Positions 1-6,393 of a stretch of DNA of 9,331 bases are shown here, piece by piece (position 1 is the stretch's first letter; every line of letters begins with the position of its first letter). This stretch comes from Phycisphaerae bacterium (lineage in GTDB: Bacteria > Planctomycetota > Phycisphaerae > UBA1845 > UTPLA1). The position numbers and the translations under genes are program-made. The stretch is taken from the NCBI GenBank assembly GCA_029259995.1, contig JAJDEC010000382.1, forward strand, positions 1 through 9,331, in the 5' to 3' direction. The notes under the pieces are model-generated. The model saw only the letters and a program-made list of their open reading frames with translations. It made no database searches and was not told where the DNA came from.

Positions 1-1
1 C

Positions 2-2083
2 GCGTTGCTGGATGCCTCCCGTTATCCAACCTCGCCGGACGGCGTGCTGGAACGTGTACGATTGGATCGCATCGTCGTTGTCGACGAAGAGATCGATCAC
101 GTTGCGGAGCGACAGAAACTCGTCGACTCTCGCGGGCGCGCTGAGTACGAAGCCTTCGTATCGATGTGGGGCCATCCGGACGCGGCTGCTGAAGTCGCGG
201 ACGTCGACGCACTTCGAATTGACTGGCCGGCGCTTCAGCGACTGGGGCAGGAGATCAGTCTGATCGATACATCAGTCTTCGACACGACGCTGTCGGAATG
301 CGACGTCTACGATCGATTCGGCCGGCCCGCGATTGTTCGACATGTATCCACCGAGTCGCCCTTGATGATGCGCCAAGCGGGTCCGTTCCTCTTTTCGGAA
401 GTCGAGGCGGCACATCTCAATCGCATCATCGGCACGCCGCGCGGTGTCGGCGGATCCTATTTGACGCAGGTGCCGGAGCAAATCAAGATCGAAGTCGTCG
501 GCACCAACGGTGTCCCGATTCCGGGCGTGACAATTGAAGTCTTCCAGCTCATCACGGATGACAACGGGAATCGCCGCGTTCGGGGCATCAGTGGATCGGA
601 TCCGTGGGTCGAGGTAGAGACCGACGAATTGGGGCGTGCACCGTTGCCCAATCGGCCGTGGCCCGCCGGCGAAACGCCGGATGGCTATCCAGTCAAGGCG
701 AATGCATTCGGCCCGATTGCGACCGACGGCGGCAACGGACTGCTGTTGCTTCGAATGCGCTACGGCGACGGTAAGCGGCAGATGGAGGCATTCGACTTCC
801 TTTCGCTGGCGACGTGCAACGAGGCCTTCCTGAGAGGGCAAACGCGCGAGTACGTCCATCGCATTGAGACTCGATTCCCGAATCGCAATGCAGCGGACAT
901 TCCGCGGATTCCGTTTGCGTTTGCGCAGATGCCGTCGCGCAACGATCCGCATCCGGAACTGACCGTCGCCTGGCCCGTTTCGTCGGGTATCGATCTTGCG
1001 AAAGTCGGGGAGTATCGGCTCTATCGTCGGATGGGATTCGGCGGCGGAGATACGAGCCCCTGGACGCTCGTGTCGTCGATTCTGCAGCCGATCAACATGG
1101 GCGCTGCCAATCAGAGTATCCAGGACTACTTTGATTCAAACGCGGGCTCCGCGACAAAGGGCATGGACACGTGGTTTGCCGTGTCATTGGCGGACAGAGA
1201 AGGACGGGAAGGGGCGATGTCGGAACCGACGTTCCTTCCGCACGGAAAAGAATGCCACAAGTTCGCGATTCAGGATAACGTCGGCTACATCACGTTGTCA
1301 GGCAACGGCCCGCCGATCATGCTGTATTGGGATGCCGTCGCCGGCTCGCAGCCTTACATGCCGCGGACGAATCGGCATCCGGGCTACACACCCCATTACG
1401 AGGGCCTGTCGTTCTGTAACGAAGGATTGGCCGTTACGGACCCCGTGAATCATGTGCTGGCGATCTACGACACGAGTCGGGGGCGCCATGAGCTTGTCCG
1501 AACCATACCGGATCGCGCAACCTGGCCGGGACCGCCGAGTTTCCTCGACGGCGAATTTAATTCGCCTGCGGACGTTGCAGCGGATTCAATGAAGCGGATA
1601 TACGTGGCGGATCGAGGCAATCACAGGGTTCAGATTCTGTCGCCGAGCGGCGCGTTTGAGGGACTGCTGGATCCGGATTTTCGATTTCGCGGGCCCCATG
1701 CCGTTGCGTTTTCCAACGGTCGAATTTGCGTGACGGACGATGGTGGGCGCCGAGTGCGCGTGTACGATGTGCGCGGCGATTCGCCCAGGTTTGTCCTTGA
1801 GCTGCCGGAGCTGCTGGAAGCGGATCGGGCGCTGGTGACGGAATCGGGAGGCGTCGTCGTGACGGCGCGTCGACCTGAGTCTGACGCGTCGGCATTGCTG
1901 GTCTTTCAGCCGACCGGGCAGAGCGCGACGTTTGTGGAGAGCATCGAAGACGCGATGATGGGGAAGGCCCATTCTCCCAGAGGCCTGTATCAGCACGAGA
2001 AAATCAAACACCTCGCGTACTTCGTCAATTCGTTTCCGTTCGACGTTCGCGGCGTCATGATCGGTACACCGCCAGGTAGATAG
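2..2083 (+). CDS. Large secreted-type protein with beta-sandwich, fibronectin-like and NHL propeller domains (5' partial)
   Basis: The reading frame is open from base 2. The first possible start (TTG at base 5) has no signal peptide after it, so the N-terminus almost certainly lies upstream; residues here count from that TTG (692 in view). Residues 158-215 resemble a carboxypeptidase-regulatory or bacterial Ig-like beta-sandwich (motif NGVPIPGVTIEVFQ, then DELGRAPLP). Residues 315-408 look like a fibronectin type III fold (YRLYRR ... TWFAVSLADREGREG), as found in extracellular proteins. Residues 465-635 form a beta-propeller: the best NHL-type blade is 517-546 (FNSPADVAADSMKRIYVADRGNHRVQIL), with others near 466-489 and 561-588. 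By analogy with NHL and fibronectin modules the protein would act at the cell surface, binding protein or polysaccharide. An enzyme domain in the missing N-terminal part is possible, but no catalytic motif is visible. It ends in TAG and converges on the kinase-like gene. Module assignment is moderately sure; the function is unknown. Confidence 0.85.
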   Translation, partial: ALLDASRYPTSPDGVLERVRLDRIVVVDEEIDHVAERQKLVDSRGRAEYEAFVSMWGHPDAAAEVADVDALRIDWPALQRLGQEISLIDTSVFDTTLSECDVYDRFGRPAIVRHVSTESPLMMRQAGPFLFSEVEAAHLNRIIGTPRGVGGSYLTQVPEQIKIEVVGTNGVPIPGVTIEVFQLITDDNGNRRVRGISGSDPWVEVETDELGRAPLPNRPWPAGETPDGYPVKANAFGPIATDGGNGLLLLRMRYGDGKRQMEAFDFLSLATCNEAFLRGQTREYVHRIETRFPNRNAADIPRIPFAFAQMPSRNDPHPELTVAWPVSSGIDLAKVGEYRLYRRMGFGGGDTSPWTLVSSILQPINMGAANQSIQDYFDSNAGSATKGMDTWFAVSLADREGREGAMSEPTFLPHGKECHKFAIQDNVGYITLSGNGPPIMLYWDAVAGSQPYMPRTNRHPGYTPHYEGLSFCNEGLAVTDPVNHVLAIYDTSRGRHELVRTIPDRATWPGPPSFLDGEFNSPADVAADSMKRIYVADRGNHRVQILSPSGAFEGLLDPDFRFRGPHAVAFSNGRICVTDDGGRRVRVYDVRGDSPRFVLELPELLEADRALVTESGGVVVTARRPESDASALLVFQPTGQSATFVESIEDAMMGKAHSPRGLYQHEKIKHLAYFVNSFPFDVRGVMIGTPPGR

Positions 2084-2211
2084 AATGCTCGGCCGCCGCG
2101 AGCGCATCGATGCTGCGGCGTACCATGAATTGCCATTAAGACGAATGCTGTGGCGACGGAATGCGCATTCTTTCGGCATCCGCGTTCAGTCCGATCGGCC
2201 GGGATCCCGCG
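2084..2211. other. Convergent intergenic gap with palindromes, possible bidirectional terminator
   Basis: This 128-base gap separates two genes that end facing each other. It contains a stem of CGCCGC (2094-2099) with GCGGCG (2115-2120), extended inward by AGC/GCT with one bulged G and enclosing GCATCGATGC. It also contains the perfect palindromes GAATGCGCATTC (2159-2170) and CGGGATCCCG (2200-2209). None is followed by a convincing T-run on either strand; the best is TTT at 2171. A canonical intrinsic terminator therefore cannot be called, although the position suits hairpins that end or protect both transcripts. No gene is evident. Confidence 0.35.
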
Positions 2212-4635
2212 TTATGTTTTGAGCTTCGCGAGCTGTTCCAGTGCGCGTTCGCGCGCGGGTGATGGCAGATGCGGGATCGCCGTCTCCAGGAGCAGGATTG
2301 CCTTGGGAGCGTCGCCGGATTCCAGGGCGCGTTCGGCGTTTTTCACCATGTTGGCTGCTTCGAAGGCCGGCGTCAGTCGTTCGAGCATCGATATGGCCTC
2401 ATTGGATCGGACCTGCCAAATGGAATTTCGCAACAAGCGCTGGCATGAGAGAAGATCACCCGACTTGAGCGCGTTGTCCGCCTCAACGAACAATCGAGCC
2501 GCCGTGGCCGTCCGAAGTTTTTTCTCGATTTCGTCGTCCGGCAAATTCTCCAACGCCGACTTGTACTGGGCCTCGGCCTCGCCAAAGTCGCCGTCCCGAA
2601 GGGCTCGATCGCCTCGAAGTCGATGATCGTGCTGTCGCTTTGCCTCGATGATCCTGTCAACGAGTCGCCGCGCCTCAGGTGTATCTCGAAGATTCCTGGC
2701 ATCGCGGGCCTTGACGAGCGCTGTTTCGAAATCCTTGCTCTCGATGGCCGATACCGTAGCCCTGACGGCCGCGGCGTATTCGCTGCCGTCTCGAGTTTCA
2801 GAGAGCTTGCGATCGAGTTCGTCGGGATCGAGGCCTGCCTCGCCGGCAATCTTGCGATAATCTGTCAATTCCAATTCAACCTGATCAAACTGATTCTTTG
2901 CCAGTTGATCCTCACTGAGCGCCCGAATCCGATATGCATCGCGACGGCTGATCAACTTGTCGCGAATCTCATGAATGACATGCGATGCGGCGCCGGATTT
3001 TTCCGCAAGTGAAAGCGCCGATTCCGCATCGGCGAAATCGTCCGACTCTACGGCTTCGCCGGCCTCTACAAGCAAGAGTGTCGATCTTGCCAACTCGTGC
3101 AGATCGAGAAGCGACGCATCGGCCTCCGTGAGCACCAATGCCTCGTCGAGTTTCTCGCGCGCCGTCGCGAAATCGCCGTTCGATCGAGCCTGATCTGCGG
3201 ATTGAATGATTGCCGCCACGCCCTGGAATTCCTGGTCCGGAATCTTGACGGCCACGTATGAGTGGTAGCCGACAAAACTGAGTGTTGCCGTCAGCGCAAT
3301 GGCAACGATGGCCGTCAGCACGAATCCGGGGCGCACATGCTTCGGTTCGTCAATGTTCGTCGGCGCGGGCGGGACGATCGGTGTCTTGGGCAGTCGCTTC
3401 CGAGCTGACTCCGAGGCGTCGCGAGAAATGCGTTGCGATACGACGGTGCGCGGTCGGTCCTCGGCCGATACGACGGGCATCGGTTGCCGAGTTGGGACTC
3501 GTCGACTTCGAATGGCCGGTCTTCGCGCTGCGTCTGCGGCGATTTGCGTCGTCGTCGTCGACTGGTCTTCTCGCAATAGTCGTGTCAGCGACGCGTGTCG
3601 GGACGAATCGGAGATACCGCTCGGATCGGTCCCGACCCGGCGAATTTCGAGAATCTTGGGCGTTGAATCATCGCCGATGGCCTTGGGGGCAGCTCTATTG
3701 CCGGCCAGTTCACGATTGACGGTTCGAAGAATCTCCTGGTAGGAGCCGGCTCGATCGTCAATTTCCTTGGCCGTCATCTGCCGAATGAGTTGCGATAGCG
3801 GCTCGTTGACATCCGAATTGAGTTCGCATGCAGGCGGCAACGACTTGGCGAGGTCGACATGCCAGGCACGCCACTCGGCCTCGTGCGGCTTGGCCGAGCC
3901 GAGTTCCTGCTCGCACCAGTGTTTGAGCGTGGAGCGACCGACGCAGATTTCGTAGAGGATCATTCCGAATGTGTAGATGTCGGAACGGCAGTCACAGGGT
4001 TCGCCCAGCAGAATCTCGGGTGCTGAGTATTTTGCATGCACAAGCGGCGGCAGGACTGCATCGCCTTCGCGCGTCGCGGTTGAAAAATTCGTCAGGATCA
4101 GTCGGCCGTTGGCACCGACAAGCCAGTTGCCGGGCCACGCATCACGATGCACGATCCGTTCGATCTGCAGGGCGCCGAGGGCCAGACAGCCGTGTCGCAG
4201 AATCTGCGCGGCATCCGCCAATGTGAATATTCGCTTGGAGATCTGTGTCTCCATCCAGTCGCCTTCAATATACTCTTCGGCGATGAAGAAACCGTTCTCG
4301 TCACCAATCAGTTCGTAGACGTGTGTGACGTTTCTTGATCGTCCGGAAAGGCGGGCAAGGAGTTGTGCTTCGCGTTTGAATTCGCCGCATGCGACGGGAT
4401 CGTCGATGAGCCCCGGCGATAGTTGCTTGAGCGACACAAGGCGATCCAGCATCGCATCGCGCGCTTTGTAGATGATCGCGTTGTGCGTGTTGCGCAGTCG
4501 CTCGAGGATTCGATACTTGCCGAGTCCCGTGCCGGTAATCAGACCATGTCGGCCTTCCGGCTGAAAGCGCGTGACTTCCGCATCGGTCTCGGCATCGCTA
4601 TCGAACGGCAATTCTGGATTCGGATTCTGTGTCAT
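2212..4635 (-). CDS. Membrane-anchored Ser/Thr kinase-like protein, probable pseudokinase with TPR-like external tail
   Basis: The preferred start, ATG at 4635, gives 807 residues; an upstream ATG at 4755 would add 40 residues unlike a kinase N-terminus. Neither has a clear ribosome site. A kinase fold spans about residues 41-310. It keeps the beta-3 lysine (LVSLKQL, K70), a candidate alpha-C glutamate (E89), HRD (163-165), the catalytic-loop Asn (N170), APE (205-207) and the alpha-F Asp (SDIYTFG, D219). It lacks key parts: the glycine loop reads LRNTHNAIIY with no glycine, HRDLKPEN is HRDAWPGN, and DFG is NFS (183-185). Catalysis is therefore doubtful, and signalling by binding is more likely. 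Residues about 311-436 are a Pro/Arg/Ser-rich linker. One transmembrane helix follows (about 437-459, GFVLTAIVAIALTATLSFVGY). The remaining ~348 residues should be extracytoplasmic and contain seven helical-hairpin repeats. No PASTA or FHA domain is seen. The ligand is unknown. Confidence 0.9.
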   Translation of the reverse strand: MTQNPNPELPFDSDAETDAEVTRFQPEGRHGLITGTGLGKYRILERLRNTHNAIIYKARDAMLDRLVSLKQLSPGLIDDPVACGEFKREAQLLARLSGRSRNVTHVYELIGDENGFFIAEEYIEGDWMETQISKRIFTLADAAQILRHGCLALGALQIERIVHRDAWPGNWLVGANGRLILTNFSTATREGDAVLPPLVHAKYSAPEILLGEPCDCRSDIYTFGMILYEICVGRSTLKHWCEQELGSAKPHEAEWRAWHVDLAKSLPPACELNSDVNEPLSQLIRQMTAKEIDDRAGSYQEILRTVNRELAGNRAAPKAIGDDSTPKILEIRRVGTDPSGISDSSRHASLTRLLREDQSTTTTQIAADAARRPAIRSRRVPTRQPMPVVSAEDRPRTVVSQRISRDASESARKRLPKTPIVPPAPTNIDEPKHVRPGFVLTAIVAIALTATLSFVGYHSYVAVKIPDQEFQGVAAIIQSADQARSNGDFATAREKLDEALVLTEADASLLDLHELARSTLLLVEAGEAVESDDFADAESALSLAEKSGAASHVIHEIRDKLISRRDAYRIRALSEDQLAKNQFDQVELELTDYRKIAGEAGLDPDELDRKLSETRDGSEYAAAVRATVSAIESKDFETALVKARDARNLRDTPEARRLVDRIIEAKRQHDHRLRGDRALRDGDFGEAEAQYKSALENLPDDEIEKKLRTATAARLFVEADNALKSGDLLSCQRLLRNSIWQVRSNEAISMLERLTPAFEAANMVKNAERALESGDAPKAILLLETAIPHLPSPARERALEQLAKLKT
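2280..3190 (-). repeat. Seven degenerate TPR-like helical-hairpin repeats in the kinase-like protein
   Basis: The extracytoplasmic tail repeats a pattern of roughly A-x6-8-S/D-G/D-D-F-x2-A-x6-A-L. The turn residues (DF or equivalents, counted from the ATG at 4635) are at 488-489, 533-534, 582-583 (QF), 635-636, 683-684, 727-728 (DL) and 775-776 (DA). Successive spacings are 45, 49, 53, 48, 44 and 48 residues. This is longer than a 34-residue TPR, so each unit probably holds a helical hairpin plus an extra helix or linker. The repeat is at protein level and strongly diverged; no DNA-level repeat is apparent. Such solenoids usually bind proteins or glycans, but the partner here is unknown. Confidence 0.6.
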
Positions 4636-4807
4636 GACAATATGTCTCGACGAAGATCGATCATCGAGCCCCCCAGGCAAGGATGAATCCCACTCTGCAA
4701 GTCCCCGCGTGGTGAAACGACACTGACGCTGCGAAAATTCCGGGTTCCGACGCATCGATCTGCACAGCTTCGTGGCTGGTCGCGAAGCGAATCCGATGAA
4801 CGATGAT
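4636..4807. other. Upstream region of the kinase-like gene, no clear regulatory element
   Basis: These 172 bases lie between the preferred start of the kinase-like gene and the end of the candidate small gene on the same strand. I see no convincing -35/-10 pair, no riboswitch-like structure and no strong Shine-Dalgarno sequence before 4635. The minus-strand frame stays open up to an ATG at 4755, so part of this stretch could encode a 40-residue N-terminal extension if the longer start is used. Confidence 0.4.
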
Positions 4808-5071
4808 TCAGCGCATCAGATCGAAGAGGTTCTCGTCGGCGTTCCGGCACTTTCGAGCGGCAACTCCTGCCGTGTCAACCAGTAATGATATGGCCTGGGC
4901 ACGCATGTAGTCCAGCATTTGGGGCTGTTGCAGCCGATTTGTGTCAATTTGGTTGTCGTAGGTCCGAGATTTCCAGAATGCGAAGACATCGGCGTGCGGC
5001 TGGGCGGATTCATGCGCCGTGCAAACCCTGAAAAAGCGGACGAAAATCTCAGGCACGAGTGGCGGTCGCAA
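4808..5071 (-). CDS. Candidate small hypothetical protein, 87 residues
   Basis: An open frame from TTG at 5071 to TGA at 4808-4810 fills most of the gap between the kinase-like gene and the efflux operon. An AGGA Shine-Dalgarno match (plus-strand 5079-5082) sits seven bases before the TTG. An in-frame TAG lies just upstream, so this is the longest version. The product looks soluble, with natural-looking composition and no signal peptide or membrane helix. Its C-terminal half (MLDYMRAQAISLLVDTAG onward) could be helical. I do not recognise a family. It would be transcribed away from the adaptor gene from a shared region of about 70 bases and could be read through into the kinase-like gene. The alternative is a chance frame: a long open frame also exists here in another minus-strand phase, so confidence is low. 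Confidence 0.35.
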   Translation of the reverse strand: MRPPLVPEIFVRFFRVCTAHESAQPHADVFAFWKSRTYDNQIDTNRLQQPQMLDYMRAQAISLLVDTAGVAARKCRNADENLFDLMR

Positions 5072-5078
5072 CGGGACG

Positions 5079-5082
5079 TCCT
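5079..5082 (-). promoter_or_regulatory. Possible ribosome binding site of the small gene
   Basis: Read on the minus strand the bases are AGGA, seven bases upstream of the TTG at 5071. This spacing is near optimal and is the main reason to take the 87-residue frame seriously. A four-base match can occur by chance. Confidence 0.3.
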
Positions 5083-5131
5083 ATCATGTTTGCGTTGCGA
5101 GTCTGAATGGCCGTGTGCTCGCAGTGCCGAT

Positions 5132-5135
5132 GGAG
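5132..5135 (+). promoter_or_regulatory. Ribosome binding site that favours a TTG start for the adaptor
   Basis: GGAG lies seven bases before TTG at 5143. The earlier in-frame ATG at 5107 has no comparable purine-rich site. Starting at the TTG gives a compact signal peptide beginning MPRRILFLHFF, as expected for an exported adaptor. Confidence 0.5.
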
Positions 5136-5142
5136 ATCGCAG

Positions 5143-6393
5143 TTGCCACGTCGAATCCTGTTCCTGCATTTTTTTCTGGTCATTTCCGCGACGTCGACGG
5201 CCCGGGCTCAGCACGGCGGACCCTCTCAGGTCGAGGTCGAGTCGGTCGTTCAACGTGAAGTGGCGCCAACGATTGAGCTCGTCGGCGTATTGCGCCCGAG
5301 CCTGCGATCGATCGTCGCGGCGGACGTTGAGGGGCTTGTGATCGACATTCCGCTTGATTACGGGGCGGTTGTCAAGAAGGGCGATCCGATCTGCATGCTT
5401 CGCGATGTGACGCGGCGGCTTGCCGTGGTTGAGGCAAAAGCGGGCGTTGCATCGCTCGAAGGGGAACTTGAGTCGAGACAGGCCGACGCGAGAAAAACCG
5501 CATATGAACTCGAACGGATCATGAGGCTTTCCAAGCTGGATCGTTCGACGGACAAGGAACGCGTGGTTGCCGAGGCTGATCATGCCGCTTCCGACGCGAA
5601 AGTCCGTCAGTGCGAAGCGATGTTGGATGAAGCGCGGGCTCGGCTCGGCGTTGTCGAGGACAACCTCTCGCGAACGCGGATCACAGCGCCATTCGACGGC
5701 ACGATCACTGCAAAACATACCGAAGTCGGCCAGTGGGTCATGGCAGGCAATCCGACGCTCGAGTTGGTTGACTTGTTTACCGTTCGCGCCCGTGTCATGG
5801 TGCCCGAGTCGGCGATCGGATTCTGCAATGTCTCTGACGCGGCGAATGTGACGGTCGACGCACTCCGGCGCACATTCGACGGGGAGATCTCCCGCGTGAT
5901 TCCCGACGCCGATCCCCAGGCGAACACATTTCCGACGGATATCGATATTCCCAACCCGGACGGCGTTCTGAAAGCCGGCATGTTTGTTCGCGCGAAGGTG
6001 CCGGCGGGTCCCAAAGCGCTTCGGATGCTCGTGCCCAAAGACGCTGTGCTGCGTCGCGGACCGTCGTCGATGGTGTATGTTGCCCGCGGCAATTCGATCG
6101 ACGGATTTTCCGCGGAAGTGGCGCCTGTCAGTATCGTGGCAGAAGTCATGCAGTACCTCGCCGTTGAATCCCCTGTGCTGAAGCCGGGGGATCTCGTGGT
6201 CGTACGCGGAAACGAAGGGCTGCGCGGTCCGGGCCCAATTGTCATTGTTTCGAATGACAAAGCGAAATCGGCGGGGCGAAGCGACGTGGGCAAGGGCGGG
6301 CATGCGCCGACCCCGAAGGCGCAGAGTCCTGTGTCTCAACCGCCGGGCGCCGACACAACGGCGAATCATAAAGTTGATGAAAAGCGGTCATGA
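5143..6393 (+). CDS. RND efflux periplasmic adaptor subunit (HlyD/AcrA-type membrane fusion protein)
   Basis: This adaptor should link the inner-membrane RND pump encoded next to it with an outer-membrane channel. From the TTG start it has 416 residues, normal for the family. Starting at ATG 5107 would add 12 residues; an in-frame TGA precedes that ATG. Residues 1-22 are a Sec-type signal peptide (two Arg, a hydrophobic core, cleavage near TARA/Q) without a lipobox cysteine, so a soluble periplasmic form is likely. Residues about 57-89 are the first half of the lipoyl domain (AADVEGLVIDIPLDYGAVVKKGD). Residues about 90-174 form a charged alpha-helical coiled-coil hairpin. Residues about 176-210 are the second lipoyl half (RTRITAPFDGTITAKHTEVG). 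Then come a beta-barrel (about 211-288) and a membrane-proximal domain (to about 368). The last ~46 residues are a Lys/Pro/Ser-rich, probably disordered tail. Its stop overlaps the pump's start (ATGA), indicating translational coupling. Substrate not predictable. Confidence 0.93.
   Translation: MPRRILFLHFFLVISATSTARAQHGGPSQVEVESVVQREVAPTIELVGVLRPSLRSIVAADVEGLVIDIPLDYGAVVKKGDPICMLRDVTRRLAVVEAKAGVASLEGELESRQADARKTAYELERIMRLSKLDRSTDKERVVAEADHAASDAKVRQCEAMLDEARARLGVVEDNLSRTRITAPFDGTITAKHTEVGQWVMAGNPTLELVDLFTVRARVMVPESAIGFCNVSDAANVTVDALRRTFDGEISRVIPDADPQANTFPTDIDIPNPDGVLKAGMFVRAKVPAGPKALRMLVPKDAVLRRGPSSMVYVARGNSIDGFSAEVAPVSIVAEVMQYLAVESPVLKPGDLVVVRGNEGLRGPGPIVIVSNDKAKSAGRSDVGKGGHAPTPKAQSPVSQPPGADTTANHKVDEKRS

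Noticed and set aside
272..952. A 226-codon minus-strand open frame inside the first gene
   Set aside because: Arg-rich, low-complexity-like translation lying opposite recognisable beta-domain coding sequence; best explained as a shadow.
4636..4755. A 40-residue N-terminal extension of the kinase-like protein starting at 4755
   Set aside because: The extension is Arg/Ser-rich and unlike kinase N-termini, with no ribosome site before the upstream ATG. The downstream ATG at 4635 leads into an acidic stretch and then the kinase domain. It cannot be fully excluded.
5059..5087. Possible sigma-70 promoter for the efflux operon (TATCAT at 5082-5087)
   Set aside because: The -10-like box is good, but at 17-base spacing the -35 position reads GTGGCG, a poor match; not supportable.
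4816..6369. A 517-codon open frame on the minus strand opposite the adaptor gene
   Set aside because: Its translation is rich in Arg, His and Pro with no recognisable domain, while the plus strand encodes a clear adaptor with signal peptide and lipoyl motifs. It is a GC-driven antisense shadow.
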